A stretch of DNA of 64,000 bases from assembly GCA_041687495.1 (NCBI GenBank), contig JAWLBR010000003.1, forward strand, positions 9,176 through 73,175. Direction: 5' to 3'. This DNA comes from JAWLBR01 sp041687495. GTDB lineage: Bacteria; Bacillota; Limnochordia; DTU087; JAAYGB01. The translations under genes and the position numbers were made by a program. This document shows positions 52,054 to 60,501 of this stretch, piece after piece. The number at the start of each line of letters is the position of its first letter. Positions within the stretch are counted from its first letter, which is position 1. The notes beneath the pieces were generated by a model that searched no databases, was not told the origin of the DNA, and worked only from the letters and a program-made list of their open reading frames with translations.

Positions 52054-53412
52054 ATGCAAGGGAGATGGGCGTTTGATGAAGGAGTCGCGTTGTGGAGGGA
52101 CTTCTGTCTAAGCTCAGCCGAGATCAGCCAGCGGGAACTGCAAGGCCTCGAGGGCTACCTGAGACAGCAAGTCCAGGAAATTGCCGCGTTGGGCCTTTCG
52201 GAGGAGGAGGCATTCCTGATCGGCGTTAAGCGCCTGGAGGACCGGCCGTCAGTTTCCGAGGACTATCGGAAGATCGATAAACGCAACCTCTGGACGACTC
52301 TCCTTTCAGAACCTGTGCAGACGAAAGAACGTCGAGCCCGACTGCGAGACTTGCTCTTTGCGATTGTCTTGGCAATTTCGGCTGGGCTTTCGACAGAAAT
52401 ACCTAAGCTCTTTGGCATCGGCTTCGCGGAAGATCCAGCTTTCTACCTGAAGAATCTGAGCTTTTTTGTCCTGCCCTTTGTAACCATCTTCTTTGTTTTG
52501 CAAAGGCGGATCTCCCGCCTGGCTCTCGTATCCATCGCCTTGACTTTTTTCTTGTCCATGCTGCTGGTTAATCTCTATTCGATTTCGGAAGAAAGCCAGA
52601 CACTGCTTCTCAGTGCAATACATCTCCCGCTTTTTCTCTGGTTTATCACCGGGAGCGCCTATGCAGGCAATGGATGGAGAGATGTCTCTAGAAGAATGGA
52701 CTTTCTTCGCTTTACCGGAGAGGTCTTCGTCTACACAACGCTTCTGTTCTGCGGTATTGTCGTCGTAACCGGGTTGACCAACCTTCTGTTTGCGGCCATC
52801 GGAATCGGCGCAGAGAGAAATATTCTTGAGCATTTCGCAGTTCCTGCAGGCGTCGGTTCACCTGTCATCGCTGCGTATCTCGTTGAGCAAAAAAGAAGCG
52901 TTGTGGAGAACTTGGCTCCTGTTCTAGCCAGGATTTTCGCCCCGTTGCTGCTCTGTATGATGCTGGTTTTCTTGGGGGTCATGTTACTTACTCAGAAAAG
53001 TCCCTTCTTGGAACGGAACTTTCTCATCGGATTTGATCTTATGCTTATCTTGGTCCTGGGGATAGTGTTCTACATCATATCAACACGGAAAGGCACAGTG
53101 CATCCACAGATGTACGATTGGATCAGCCTCTTCCTAATTGTGACCGCCCTCATTATCGATGTATTGGCACTTTCCGCTATCGTCTTTAGGCTCAGCTCCT
53201 ACGGTGTCACTCCGAACAAGTTGGCTGCCTTGGGCGAGAACGTGCTTGTGTTTGTGAACCTTGCCGGGATGGCGCTGCTTTATGTGAGGTTCTTCAGAGC
53301 CAAGATCTCCTTTTGTCTATTAGATAAATGGCAGACAAGGCTTCTTCCCGTCTATGCCCTCTGGTTGGGGTTTGTGGCCCTGGGCTTCCCCCTGATCTTC
53401 TCTAGCCAGTAA
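52054..53412 (+). CDS. DUF4153-like multi-pass membrane protein
   Basis: A 452-residue membrane protein. The first ~85 residues are soluble and helical, then at least ten hydrophobic segments follow. The C-terminal half, with GLTNLLFAAIGI and a terminal FPLIFSSQ, resembles the DUF4153 family of unknown function. The ATG at 52054 has GGGAGGAGG upstream and replaces a longer open frame from 51979. A terminator follows at 53447. It may be a stand-alone gene. Confidence 0.82.
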   Translation: MQGRWAFDEGVALWRDFCLSSAEISQRELQGLEGYLRQQVQEIAALGLSEEEAFLIGVKRLEDRPSVSEDYRKIDKRNLWTTLLSEPVQTKERRARLRDLLFAIVLAISAGLSTEIPKLFGIGFAEDPAFYLKNLSFFVLPFVTIFFVLQRRISRLALVSIALTFFLSMLLVNLYSISEESQTLLLSAIHLPLFLWFITGSAYAGNGWRDVSRRMDFLRFTGEVFVYTTLLFCGIVVVTGLTNLLFAAIGIGAERNILEHFAVPAGVGSPVIAAYLVEQKRSVVENLAPVLARIFAPLLLCMMLVFLGVMLLTQKSPFLERNFLIGFDLMLILVLGIVFYIISTRKGTVHPQMYDWISLFLIVTALIIDVLALSAIVFRLSSYGVTPNKLAALGENVLVFVNLAGMALLYVRFFRAKISFCLLDKWQTRLLPVYALWLGFVALGFPLIFSSQ

Positions 53413-53446
53413 AGGAAAAGGGTAGGGCGACAATGGACATTCATGC

Positions 53447-53476
53447 GGTCCTGGAGTAATCCAGGGCCTTTTTCTT
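53447..53476 (+). terminator. Terminator of the DUF4153-like gene
   Basis: A 9-bp stem (GGTCCTGGA with TCCAGGGCC, one G-T pair) with a 4-base loop, then TTTTTCTTT. Confidence 0.82.
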
Positions 53477-53670
53477 TAGTACGGTAAGAGAAAGCGGCTT
53501 TCTGACGTGGCGGGACGCAGTTGTCCGCACCGGGATCTAAGCAACCCCGGGAACGACAGCAAATACAACACGCCGGACACTGGCAAAAGAAGTGGAAATT
53601 TTCATAGAAACGTAACAAGGGGAGAAATGTGCCGAGTTGAATCACTAGCGTGGACAAAGGAGGAGATTAG

Positions 53671-54282
53671 ATGGAAACTCTGCAAAGTCACTTCAACCAG
53701 TGGGGAGCAGTCATATTTTTCTCGATCGTCTATGGGGTGGCGCTTCTGTTTGTGCCGTTTCGGCAGAAGATGAATCGAAAACCGGCAACGGCCTATCTGG
53801 CCTTCGTCCTGGCGTTTGCTATCGAGATGCACGGAATTCCGATGAGTATGTACTTGATATCGTGGCTCATCGGGAAGCACCTTCCGGAGGGGATTCTGTG
53901 GGGACATACGTTAATTGACCAGATTGGGTACGCGGGAATGTATGCGAATATAGTTTGCGCCATCTTGGCCTTCGGACTGATCGCAAACGGCTGGTACAAC
54001 ATCTACCACAAGTACTGGTCGCAAGAAACAGGTAAAGGACAGGTGGTCACCACCGGTGTCTACAGGTACATTCGCCATCCTCAGTACACCGGATTCATGC
54101 TCCTGACTCTGGGGATGATTTTTGAGTGGGCGACTCTACCACTGCTGCTCATGTGGCCTGTGATCATGTGGATGTACTACCGGCTGGCCAAACGAGAGGA
54201 GAGGGATATGATCGAGGAATTTGGTGATGAGTATGTCCGCTATGCTCGCCGGACCAAGATGTTTATTCCTTTTGTCATATAG
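53671..54282 (+). CDS. Isoprenylcysteine/phospholipid methyltransferase-like membrane protein
   Basis: A 203-residue integral membrane protein with about five hydrophobic segments. The C-terminal TTGVYRYIRHPQYTG, then EERDMIEEFGDEYVRY, is the signature of the ICMT/PEMT superfamily of SAM-dependent membrane methyltransferases; the RHPxY and EE motifs bind SAM. The substrate in bacteria is generally unknown. AAAGGAGGAG lies 5 bases before the ATG. No obvious operon partner. Confidence 0.9.
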   Translation: METLQSHFNQWGAVIFFSIVYGVALLFVPFRQKMNRKPATAYLAFVLAFAIEMHGIPMSMYLISWLIGKHLPEGILWGHTLIDQIGYAGMYANIVCAILAFGLIANGWYNIYHKYWSQETGKGQVVTTGVYRYIRHPQYTGFMLLTLGMIFEWATLPLLLMWPVIMWMYYRLAKREERDMIEEFGDEYVRYARRTKMFIPFVI

Positions 54283-54591
54283 ACTTCGCTTCAGCTCATC
54301 CAAGACTGGGAGGCAAAGCTGGTAATGATGCAGACGCAGCATGGCTGAGCGTTTCCTACTCTCCAAAATCCCATCCATTCGCTGTTACCACAACTGCTCT
54401 GCGCAAATAACGCCAAAGCAATAAAAAAGCAGTCAATCAAAAGGAGAATGTCAACATTAAGCTAATTCCATAGATTGGAATTAAAACCCTTGTGTAGAAA
54501 ATATTGGAGGTGGAAGTCAACGGGTAGGAATTGTCGTTGCAATCTCGGATTTTGGCGCATTTCTTATTTTAGCTAAGGAGGGAACTGTCTG
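54283..54591. other. Intergenic region with a palindrome upstream of the sugar transport operon
   Basis: An AT-richer stretch that holds a perfect dyad (54463-54483) and, closer to the next gene, a weak promoter-like area. No ORF with a ribosome site. Confidence 0.4.
54463..54483 (+). promoter_or_regulatory. Candidate operator palindrome of the sugar ABC operon
   Basis: TAATTCCA-TAGAT-TGGAATTA is a perfect 8-bp inverted repeat about 110 bases before the binding-protein ATG, suiting a LacI- or AraC-type regulator. No such regulator is adjacent. Confidence 0.45.
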
Positions 54592-55965
54592 ATGAAATTG
54601 ACTAGAGGCGTCGTTGTCTGGCTACTTATTGTGCTTCTTTTGGGTGTCGTGGGACCTGTATCTGCTGCTAAGAAAGTGACCTTGTCCATGTGGGGATTCA
54701 TCACTCCTCCATGGATCGAGACCTATCGGGAATTTGAGCGTCAGCATCCGAACATCAAAATTAAAGAGTCCTTGATTTCCCAGGAATGGGCGTCCAGTAG
54801 TGAAAAGTTTCTAGCGGCCATGGCCGCCGGGAATGCCCCTGATGTATCCATCCAAAACTCCCATCAGTTTACTCAATGGGCTTCACAAGGTCCATTCTTG
54901 AATATCGCCCCCTTCGCGGAGCGGGATGGGATGAGGCCCGAAGACTGGTATCCCGGTCAATGGGATGGCACTTTCTTTTCAGGTAAGCAGTATGCTTTAC
55001 CTGGTATCACCGACACCCGGATGCTGTATTGGAATAAGGATCTTTTCGCTGAGGTTGGCTTGGATCCGGAAGTTCCACCGGCAACCTGGGATGACTTGGA
55101 GATTTACACTTCGAAGCTAGTGAAGAAGGATGCCAATGGGAAAATAACGCAGTATGGGTTTATCCCGTATTTTGGCAACACCTGGACATGGCTTTATGGT
55201 TGGCTGAACGGGGCCAAGTTCCTTGACGAGACTGGTCGTACTGTCACTTGCGACTCACCGGAAGTCGAGTATGCACTACAGTGGATGGTCGATTTCTATG
55301 ACGAGTACTGTGGCGGCGCGCAAACAGCAGCCAGCTTCCTGCAAGGCTTCCAAGGGGCAGCCCAAGATCCATTTGTCAACGGGCGTTTGGCAATGGTTGG
55401 CAATGGTAACTGGATGCTGTGGAACTTCGCTACAATGCCGGATCTTAACTATGGACAAGCACCTATGCCCGTTCCAAACACCAGTACTGCCGAGCAATCG
55501 ACGTAGTCTTGCGGCAGCTTCTATGCTATCTCCGCTAATACCAAGTACCCTGAGGAAGCTTGGACCTTTATCAAGTGGTTGAGTGGACCAGAGGGTGCCA
55601 AAGCTTACGCTAAGGCAACTCTGAAGCAGCGGCAAAAAGACTGGAATCGCCAGCAGTTACCGGGAGATCCGGTTTATGTTCCGGAGCTCTTTAACAACCG
55701 TCAGGCTATGAAGGTCTTGGAAGATGAATATCTGCCGGGCTTACCAGCTAAGGTACAGGAAGAGTACAAGACAACTATTGAGTCTCTTTCCTGGTCACAT
55801 AGTTGTACAGAGATGGGATTGGTTGGTCTGACCTATTGGAACGAGCTGCATGCAGCCACCGAGGCCGCCATGTATCACAAGATGAGCGTACAAGAAGCGT
55901 TGAAACAGGCCAAAGATAGAGTACAGCGTGCTTTGACAGAGGCCTGGTCAGCTCTGGAGAACTAG
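54592..55965 (+). pseudogene. Sugar ABC transporter binding protein, interrupted by an in-frame TAG
   Basis: A family-1 extracellular solute-binding protein (457 codons if read through). A signal peptide (VVVWLLIVLLLGVVGPVSA) starts it; the body has TLSMWGF, the TWDDLEIY segment and the family end ...EAWTFIKWLSGPEGAKAY. The frame holds TAG at 55504-55506 (after AEQST), and the following reading in the same frame continues the protein unchanged to 55965. Homologues would have Trp or Gln here. Either a nonsense mutation, a sequencing error or (least likely) read-through. AAGGAGGG lies 10 bases before the ATG. Confidence 0.85.
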
Positions 55966-55976
55966 CTAACAAGGAT

Positions 55977-55998
55977 GCGGAGCCCAGCCGGGCTCCGC
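55977..55998 (+). other. Intercistronic hairpin of the sugar ABC operon
   Basis: Perfect 9-bp GC-rich stem with a 4-base loop and no T-run, between binding-protein and permease genes. It probably adjusts mRNA stability rather than ending transcription. Confidence 0.55.
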
Positions 55999-56026
55999 TA
56001 CTAATCGGATGGAGGTGTGTCCTCCC

Positions 56027-56911
56027 GTGAAAAGGGAATCAAGACTTGCTAAGAAGGAAGCGCTGGCCTTTTATGGATTCATCAGTCCTTGGATCCTAGG
56101 GTTCATTTTTTTCACCGGTGGCCCGGTCTTAGCTTCACTCTACTTCAGCTTAACGAACTATTCCATTTTTGGAAAAGCCAGCTTCGTCGGGCTTTCCAAT
56201 TTCTCCACTTTGTTTGCTGACCCGTTGTTTAGGACCTCAATCTATAACACATTGTATTTTGCTGTGCTTTTTGTTCCGTTGTCGATCATGTTGTCCTTTG
56301 GTTTGGCACTGCTGCTTAATCAGAAGGTTAGAGGTCTGGCTATCTATCGGACCGTGTATTATCTGCCTTCAATTGTTCCAGCAGTGGCGAATTCAATCCT
56401 GTGGCTATGGCTTCTTAATCCCCAATGGGGCTTAATTAACATCGGTCTGCAGTATATAGGAATTGATGGGCCCGGATGGCTGACTTCCGAGATTTGGTCA
56501 AAACCAGCCATCATCCTTATGAGCCTGTGGGGTGTCGGTTCAACGATCATCATCTATTTAGCTGGTCTGCAGGGAGTTCCAGAGCAGCTTTATGAAGCAG
56601 CAGAAGTAGATGGAGCAAGTAGTGTTCGCTCGTTCTTCAATATCACAGTTCCAATGATGACGCCCACGATATTTTTTACGTCTATCACGGGTATCATCGG
56701 AGCCTTCCAGGTGTTTACCCAAGCTTATATCATGACCAATGGCGGGCCGGTGGATTCGACGCTATTCTATGCTCTTTATCTGTTCAGAAATGCGTTTAAC
56801 TATCTCAAGATGGGATATGCCGCCGCAATGGCTTGGATTCTGTTCCTTATTATCTTGGTTTTGACCCTGCTCCAGTTCAAGCTGGCAAAGAGGTGGGTGT
56901 TCTATGGTTGA
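56027..56911 (+). CDS. Sugar ABC transporter permease, MalF/UgpA-like
   Basis: A 294-residue binding-protein-dependent sugar permease with six hydrophobic segments. The EAA loop in QLYEAAEVDGASSVRSFFNITVP contacts the ATPase. The family is CUT1 (MalF/UgpA/LacF type). GTG 56027 is preferred to an in-frame ATG at 56009 because GGAGG lies 11 bases ahead. The next permease overlaps its end by 8 bases. No ATPase gene follows, so the pair probably uses a shared MsmX/UgpC-type ATPase. Confidence 0.94.
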   Translation: MKRESRLAKKEALAFYGFISPWILGFIFFTGGPVLASLYFSLTNYSIFGKASFVGLSNFSTLFADPLFRTSIYNTLYFAVLFVPLSIMLSFGLALLLNQKVRGLAIYRTVYYLPSIVPAVANSILWLWLLNPQWGLINIGLQYIGIDGPGWLTSEIWSKPAIILMSLWGVGSTIIIYLAGLQGVPEQLYEAAEVDGASSVRSFFNITVPMMTPTIFFTSITGIIGAFQVFTQAYIMTNGGPVDSTLFYALYLFRNAFNYLKMGYAAAMAWILFLIILVLTLLQFKLAKRWVFYG

Positions 56912-57776
56912 ACAAGTAGATGCTGCGTTGTCAATGAAACGCAAGCGAAGGGTACGGAAACTGACGCAGTCTGTACTGCGACATGTTATCCTCTGTGCTG
57001 TAGGATTGCTCTTCTTGCTACCTTTGGTTTGGATGATCTCTACCTCGCTAAAGGCAAATCGTCAGATCTTTGCCTTTCCGCCTGAGTGGATCCCAAATCC
57101 GGTAATCTGGCTTAACTACCCAGACGTTTTCGACTACGCGCCGTTCCTGCTGTATTTCCGCAATACTGTGTTTATTGTGGGGACCTGCGTGGTCGGAGTA
57201 ACAATGTCCTCTTCCTTAGTGGCCTATGGGTTTGCCCGCTTAAGTGCTCCAGGGAAGAATATACTATTCATGTTAATGTTGAGTACGATGATGCTTCCTT
57301 ACATGGTCTGGATGATACCACTGTATGTTTTGTTCACCAAGTTTGGATGGGTGGATACGTTCTATCCGCTTACGGTGCCAGCCTTCTTTGGAAGTCCTTT
57401 GTACATCTTCTTGCTGCGGCAGTTCTTTATGGGTATCCCCCGAGAGCTGGAAGATGCCGCAACGATGGATGGATGCGGTTACCTCAGAACTTACTGGCAG
57501 ATCATGATGCCGCTAGTGAAACCTGCTTTGGCGACTGTGGCAATCTTCACTTTCATGGCTACATGGAATGACTTCTTGGGGCCCCTCTTGTATCTGCAAA
57601 GCCCTGAGTATTACACAGTTGCAGTAGGACTGCAGGTATTCCTATCAGCTCACAGCGCAGACTGGGGACTGCTGATGGCTGCCTCAACGATGGTGGTCAT
57701 TCCCGTGATTATCGTCTTCTTCTTTGCACAGAAGCAGTTTATTCGGGGTATCGTCTTGAGCGGCCTGAAGATGTAG
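56904..57776 (+). CDS. Sugar ABC transporter permease, MalG/UgpE-like
   Basis: A 290-residue CUT1 permease, partner of the preceding one, with six hydrophobic segments. The EAA loop is visible as ELEDAATMDGCGYLRTYWQIMMP. The ATG overlaps the upstream stop, a sign of coupling. A basic N-terminal tail (KRKRRVRKL) is longer than in many MalG proteins. The predicted substrate is an oligosaccharide or sugar alcohol, to be defined by the interrupted binding protein. A CcdA-like gene follows 33 bases later on the same strand. Confidence 0.94.
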   Translation: MVEQVDAALSMKRKRRVRKLTQSVLRHVILCAVGLLFLLPLVWMISTSLKANRQIFAFPPEWIPNPVIWLNYPDVFDYAPFLLYFRNTVFIVGTCVVGVTMSSSLVAYGFARLSAPGKNILFMLMLSTMMLPYMVWMIPLYVLFTKFGWVDTFYPLTVPAFFGSPLYIFLLRQFFMGIPRELEDAATMDGCGYLRTYWQIMMPLVKPALATVAIFTFMATWNDFLGPLLYLQSPEYYTVAVGLQVFLSAHSADWGLLMAASTMVVIPVIIVFFFAQKQFIRGIVLSGLKM

Positions 57777-57809
57777 TCAACTAATGTGGCAAAGGTGGAG
57801 ATGGCAGTC

Positions 57810-59018
57810 ATGGCAAGAAACCTGGCTGGGAGATTAGCAGCGGGACTAGCAACGGCGGTTCTTGCGTTGTTGCTCAGCTCAATTGTTAGTACGGGTATCG
57901 TTAGTGCTAAGTGCCCGGGATGTCCACCGGATGATCCTACCCGGGGTAAAGTGGTACTAACCGTATTCCACCAACCGGGAGACGCAGAGTCAGAAAGGGT
58001 CTTGCGACTGCTCAACGCAACAGCTTCTGCAGCTGGATACCTAGCTGTTGTAGCACGCGACTCGTTAAGTCCAGAATCGGAGACTGTTCGTCAGGTTCTG
58101 AATGATACCTATGGTGTGCCTGATGCCCAGAAGAGCGTGGTTCCAGCTGTGTTCACTCCGGATGAGTTCCTTCTGAATATTGAGGAAGTTCGAAGGGGTA
58201 TTCAGGGTCTGGTAAGAGAGCGTGAGCGATTCGCACAAACTCCGGTAGAGAAGGTGAAGGGGAGCCTGCGTTACCTAAAGATTAGTATGATAGCCGCCGT
58301 CGATGGTGTCTTGGCCGTGGTTGTGTTGGGCGCAGGCCTAGTTGATGGGCTGAATCCCTGCGCTCTTTCCATCCTACTTTTCCTAATGGCATGCTTGTCT
58401 ACTTTTGCCAATCGTAAACGCGTCGTGCTAACAATGGGAGCGAGTTTCGTCTTTGGATCATTTGTTGCTTACCTGTTGTTAGGTCTAGGATTGTATCAAA
58501 TCACTAGAACTGACTTCTTCGGTCAATTGTCGGAGCAAGTCTATCTGGTACTTGGGATTCTAGCCTTGGTACTGGGATTTGTTGCACTCTTTGACGCTTG
58601 CAGGGTGAGAAGGCTTGGAAGGGTCAACGTCAGCCTGGTGAAGATACCGACAACCTGGAAGAGAAGACTGCAAGGAACGATTCGTCAGACAGTCCGTTTT
58701 CAAAGAGGAATAGTGATCAGTGGATTCGCTTTGGGCGGGCTATCATCGGTTGTTGAGTTTCCGTGTACGGGTCAAGTCTACCTTCCAACGATCGCTTTGG
58801 TCGGCAATCCGCTAGCTTCTGGCAAGCCGTTCTTCTACCTGCTTGGATACAACTTGATGTTTGTCATTCCACTAGTGGTGGTAGTAGGGTTATCTGTGTT
58901 CTTGACTTCGTCGCAAAGGATAGGCAGGGTAGTGGGCCAATACTTGGCCCCGGCTAAGTTTCTTACAGCAATTCTCCTGTTTATTGTCTCCGCCTATATG
59001 CTGGGTGGATTGTCGTAG
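57810..59018 (+). CDS. CcdA/DsbD-type membrane protein with extra N-terminal exported domain
   Basis: A 402-residue protein. After a signal-anchor (LATAVLALLLSSIVSTG) comes a C35-P-G-C38 pair, then about 100 residues that look like a thioredoxin-like strand-helix pattern (VVLTVFHQPGDAESER...VPAVFTPDEF) but without their own CxxC. The membrane part has GLNPCALSILLFLMAC and EFPCTGQVYLPTIAL, the two Cys-bearing segments of CcdA/DsbD electron carriers, plus NLMFVIPL. The ATG at 57810 has GGTGGAG about 9 bases upstream; an in-frame GTG lies further up. It may carry electrons across the membrane to the CPGC pair. Confidence 0.82.
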   Translation: MARNLAGRLAAGLATAVLALLLSSIVSTGIVSAKCPGCPPDDPTRGKVVLTVFHQPGDAESERVLRLLNATASAAGYLAVVARDSLSPESETVRQVLNDTYGVPDAQKSVVPAVFTPDEFLLNIEEVRRGIQGLVRERERFAQTPVEKVKGSLRYLKISMIAAVDGVLAVVVLGAGLVDGLNPCALSILLFLMACLSTFANRKRVVLTMGASFVFGSFVAYLLLGLGLYQITRTDFFGQLSEQVYLVLGILALVLGFVALFDACRVRRLGRVNVSLVKIPTTWKRRLQGTIRQTVRFQRGIVISGFALGGLSSVVEFPCTGQVYLPTIALVGNPLASGKPFFYLLGYNLMFVIPLVVVVGLSVFLTSSQRIGRVVGQYLAPAKFLTAILLFIVSAYMLGGLS

Positions 59019-59043
59019 TGGATGTTGGTCAGAGAGGAGAACC

Positions 59044-60045
59044 ATGATGACGTCTCGAGAATTAGTCAGACAGACCTTGGAGTTTGCGGGCCCGACCCGC
59101 ATACCAAGGCAGTTGTGGAGTCTGCCTTGGGCGGCAGAAAACTATCCGGAGGAACTTAAGAGAATCCAAACGGATTTTCCCGCCGACATTACAGGCGCTC
59201 CTGCGTTCTTGAAAAAGAACCCGGCAACATTGGGGGACCCACATAAGCCTGGTAGATTTGTGGATGAGTGGGGTTGCGTCTTTGAGAACAAGGAAAGTGG
59301 TTACATTGGCGAAGTGAAAGAGCCAGTATTTGAGGATTGGAAAGATGCTGGGAAGCTACGGTTTCCACTAGAGCGTCTAACTGTGGATGTACCTAAGGTA
59401 AATGATTTCTGTGCCAGTACAGACCTGTTTGTTACCGGTGGCACTTGCCCTCGGCCATTTGAACGCTTGCAGTTTATTCGCAAGACTGAGAATCTGTACA
59501 TGGATTTGGTGGAGCAGCCCCCTGAGTTCTTGTCTCTGCTCAAGGAGCTCCACGAGTTCTATATGGAAGAACTGAAGATCTGGGTCAATACGGATGTAGA
59601 CGCAGTTAACTTCATGGATGACTGGGGTGCACAGCGCAGCCTGCTGATCTCTCCGCAGATGTGGCGTGAGTTATTTAAGCCCTTGTACAAGGACTATATC
59701 GACCTTGCTCACCAACACGGTAAGTATGTGTTCATGCACTCCGACGGGTTCATTCTGGATATTATTCCCGACTTGATTGAACTCGGCCTAGATGCACTGA
59801 ACAGCCAGATCTTTTGCATGGGACTCGATAATCTGCAGCAGTTCAAGGGCCAGCTGACCTTCTGGGGGGAGATAGACCGCCAGCATCTGCTTCCCTACGG
59901 TACAGAAACCGACATTGTTAATGCCGTGAGAAGTGCTAAGAACGCCTTGTACTCCAATGGCGGAGTCATCGCTCAGTGCGAATTTGGGCCGGGTGCCAAA
60001 CCAGAGAATGTATATAAGGTGTTTGAGACGTGGGATCAATGCTAA
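59044..60045 (+). CDS. Uroporphyrinogen-decarboxylase superfamily protein, HSDG type
   Basis: A 333-residue URO-D-fold protein, close in its core to the protein at 14502-15563: H232-S-D-G then GEIDRQHLLPYGTETDIV. The residue after His is Ser and the Cys of the methyltransferase branch is Asp. A Cys-containing AQCEFGPGAKPENV segment near the end may contribute another ligand. The ATG at 59044 (another at 59047) has GAGGAG upstream; the frame opens 20 codons earlier. It follows the CcdA-like gene by 25 bases and ends before a terminator at 60128, so it closes the sugar ABC transcription unit. Function unknown; methyl transfer is possible. Confidence 0.8.
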   Translation: MMTSRELVRQTLEFAGPTRIPRQLWSLPWAAENYPEELKRIQTDFPADITGAPAFLKKNPATLGDPHKPGRFVDEWGCVFENKESGYIGEVKEPVFEDWKDAGKLRFPLERLTVDVPKVNDFCASTDLFVTGGTCPRPFERLQFIRKTENLYMDLVEQPPEFLSLLKELHEFYMEELKIWVNTDVDAVNFMDDWGAQRSLLISPQMWRELFKPLYKDYIDLAHQHGKYVFMHSDGFILDIIPDLIELGLDALNSQIFCMGLDNLQQFKGQLTFWGEIDRQHLLPYGTETDIVNAVRSAKNALYSNGGVIAQCEFGPGAKPENVYKVFETWDQC

Positions 60046-60501
60046 GTGAGGTTGTGGATCATATGCGGATGCTAGACCACTTCAGCGTTGATTAGGCAGA
60101 AATACAGCATTTGAACAGTATGGCGGAGCAGAGGGGTTTGATGGATGTGCGTATCCAGAGGCCCTTCTGCTTTTTCGTGCGCGTATCGTCTGCCCAAGAC
60201 CGTTAACGTATTCAAGCCGCTCCCAGTTATCTAGGCCGAATTGACAAAGGGCGATTCGTATGATTCGGCAAAAATCATCTTCTGCACCGGTCAACAGCTC
60301 CAGACAAGTCTCGTACCACAGGATGTAAGCGGGGGATAACCAGTCTGCACTGGATTGCATTCTACCTGGGAGTAGATAGTACGGAGGAATCGGGCCGGCA
60401 AAGGCCGAAAGGTGTGATAGGTTTGCCATCTTGCTCAGATGCTTCGCTGCGAGATTGTAGTAGAAGGCGGCAGGCGAGGGCCCGCCACTTGGAGGACACT
60501 G
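60046..60501. other. Intergenic region with a terminator, no supported gene
   Basis: About 450 bases. A terminator at 60128-60175 belongs to the upstream gene. A 115-codon minus-strand ORF covers most of the region but has no ribosome site and overlaps the terminator, so I do not call it. Confidence 0.5.
60128..60175 (+). terminator. Terminator of the URO-D-family gene
   Basis: A 9-bp outer stem (GCAGAGGGG with CCCTTCTGC, one G-T pair) with an inner TGGAT/ATCCA stem and five T. Confidence 0.7.

Noticed and set aside
55504..55506. Pyrrolysine at the TAG in the sugar-binding protein
   Set aside because: No pyl genes or methylamine methyltransferases are in the window, and sugar-binding proteins do not use pyrrolysine. 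A mutation or error is more likely.
60082..60429. 115-codon ORF on the minus strand between a URO-D-family gene and the MATE gene
   Set aside because: No ribosome site upstream of its ATG, no recognisable domain, and a plus-strand terminator lies inside it.
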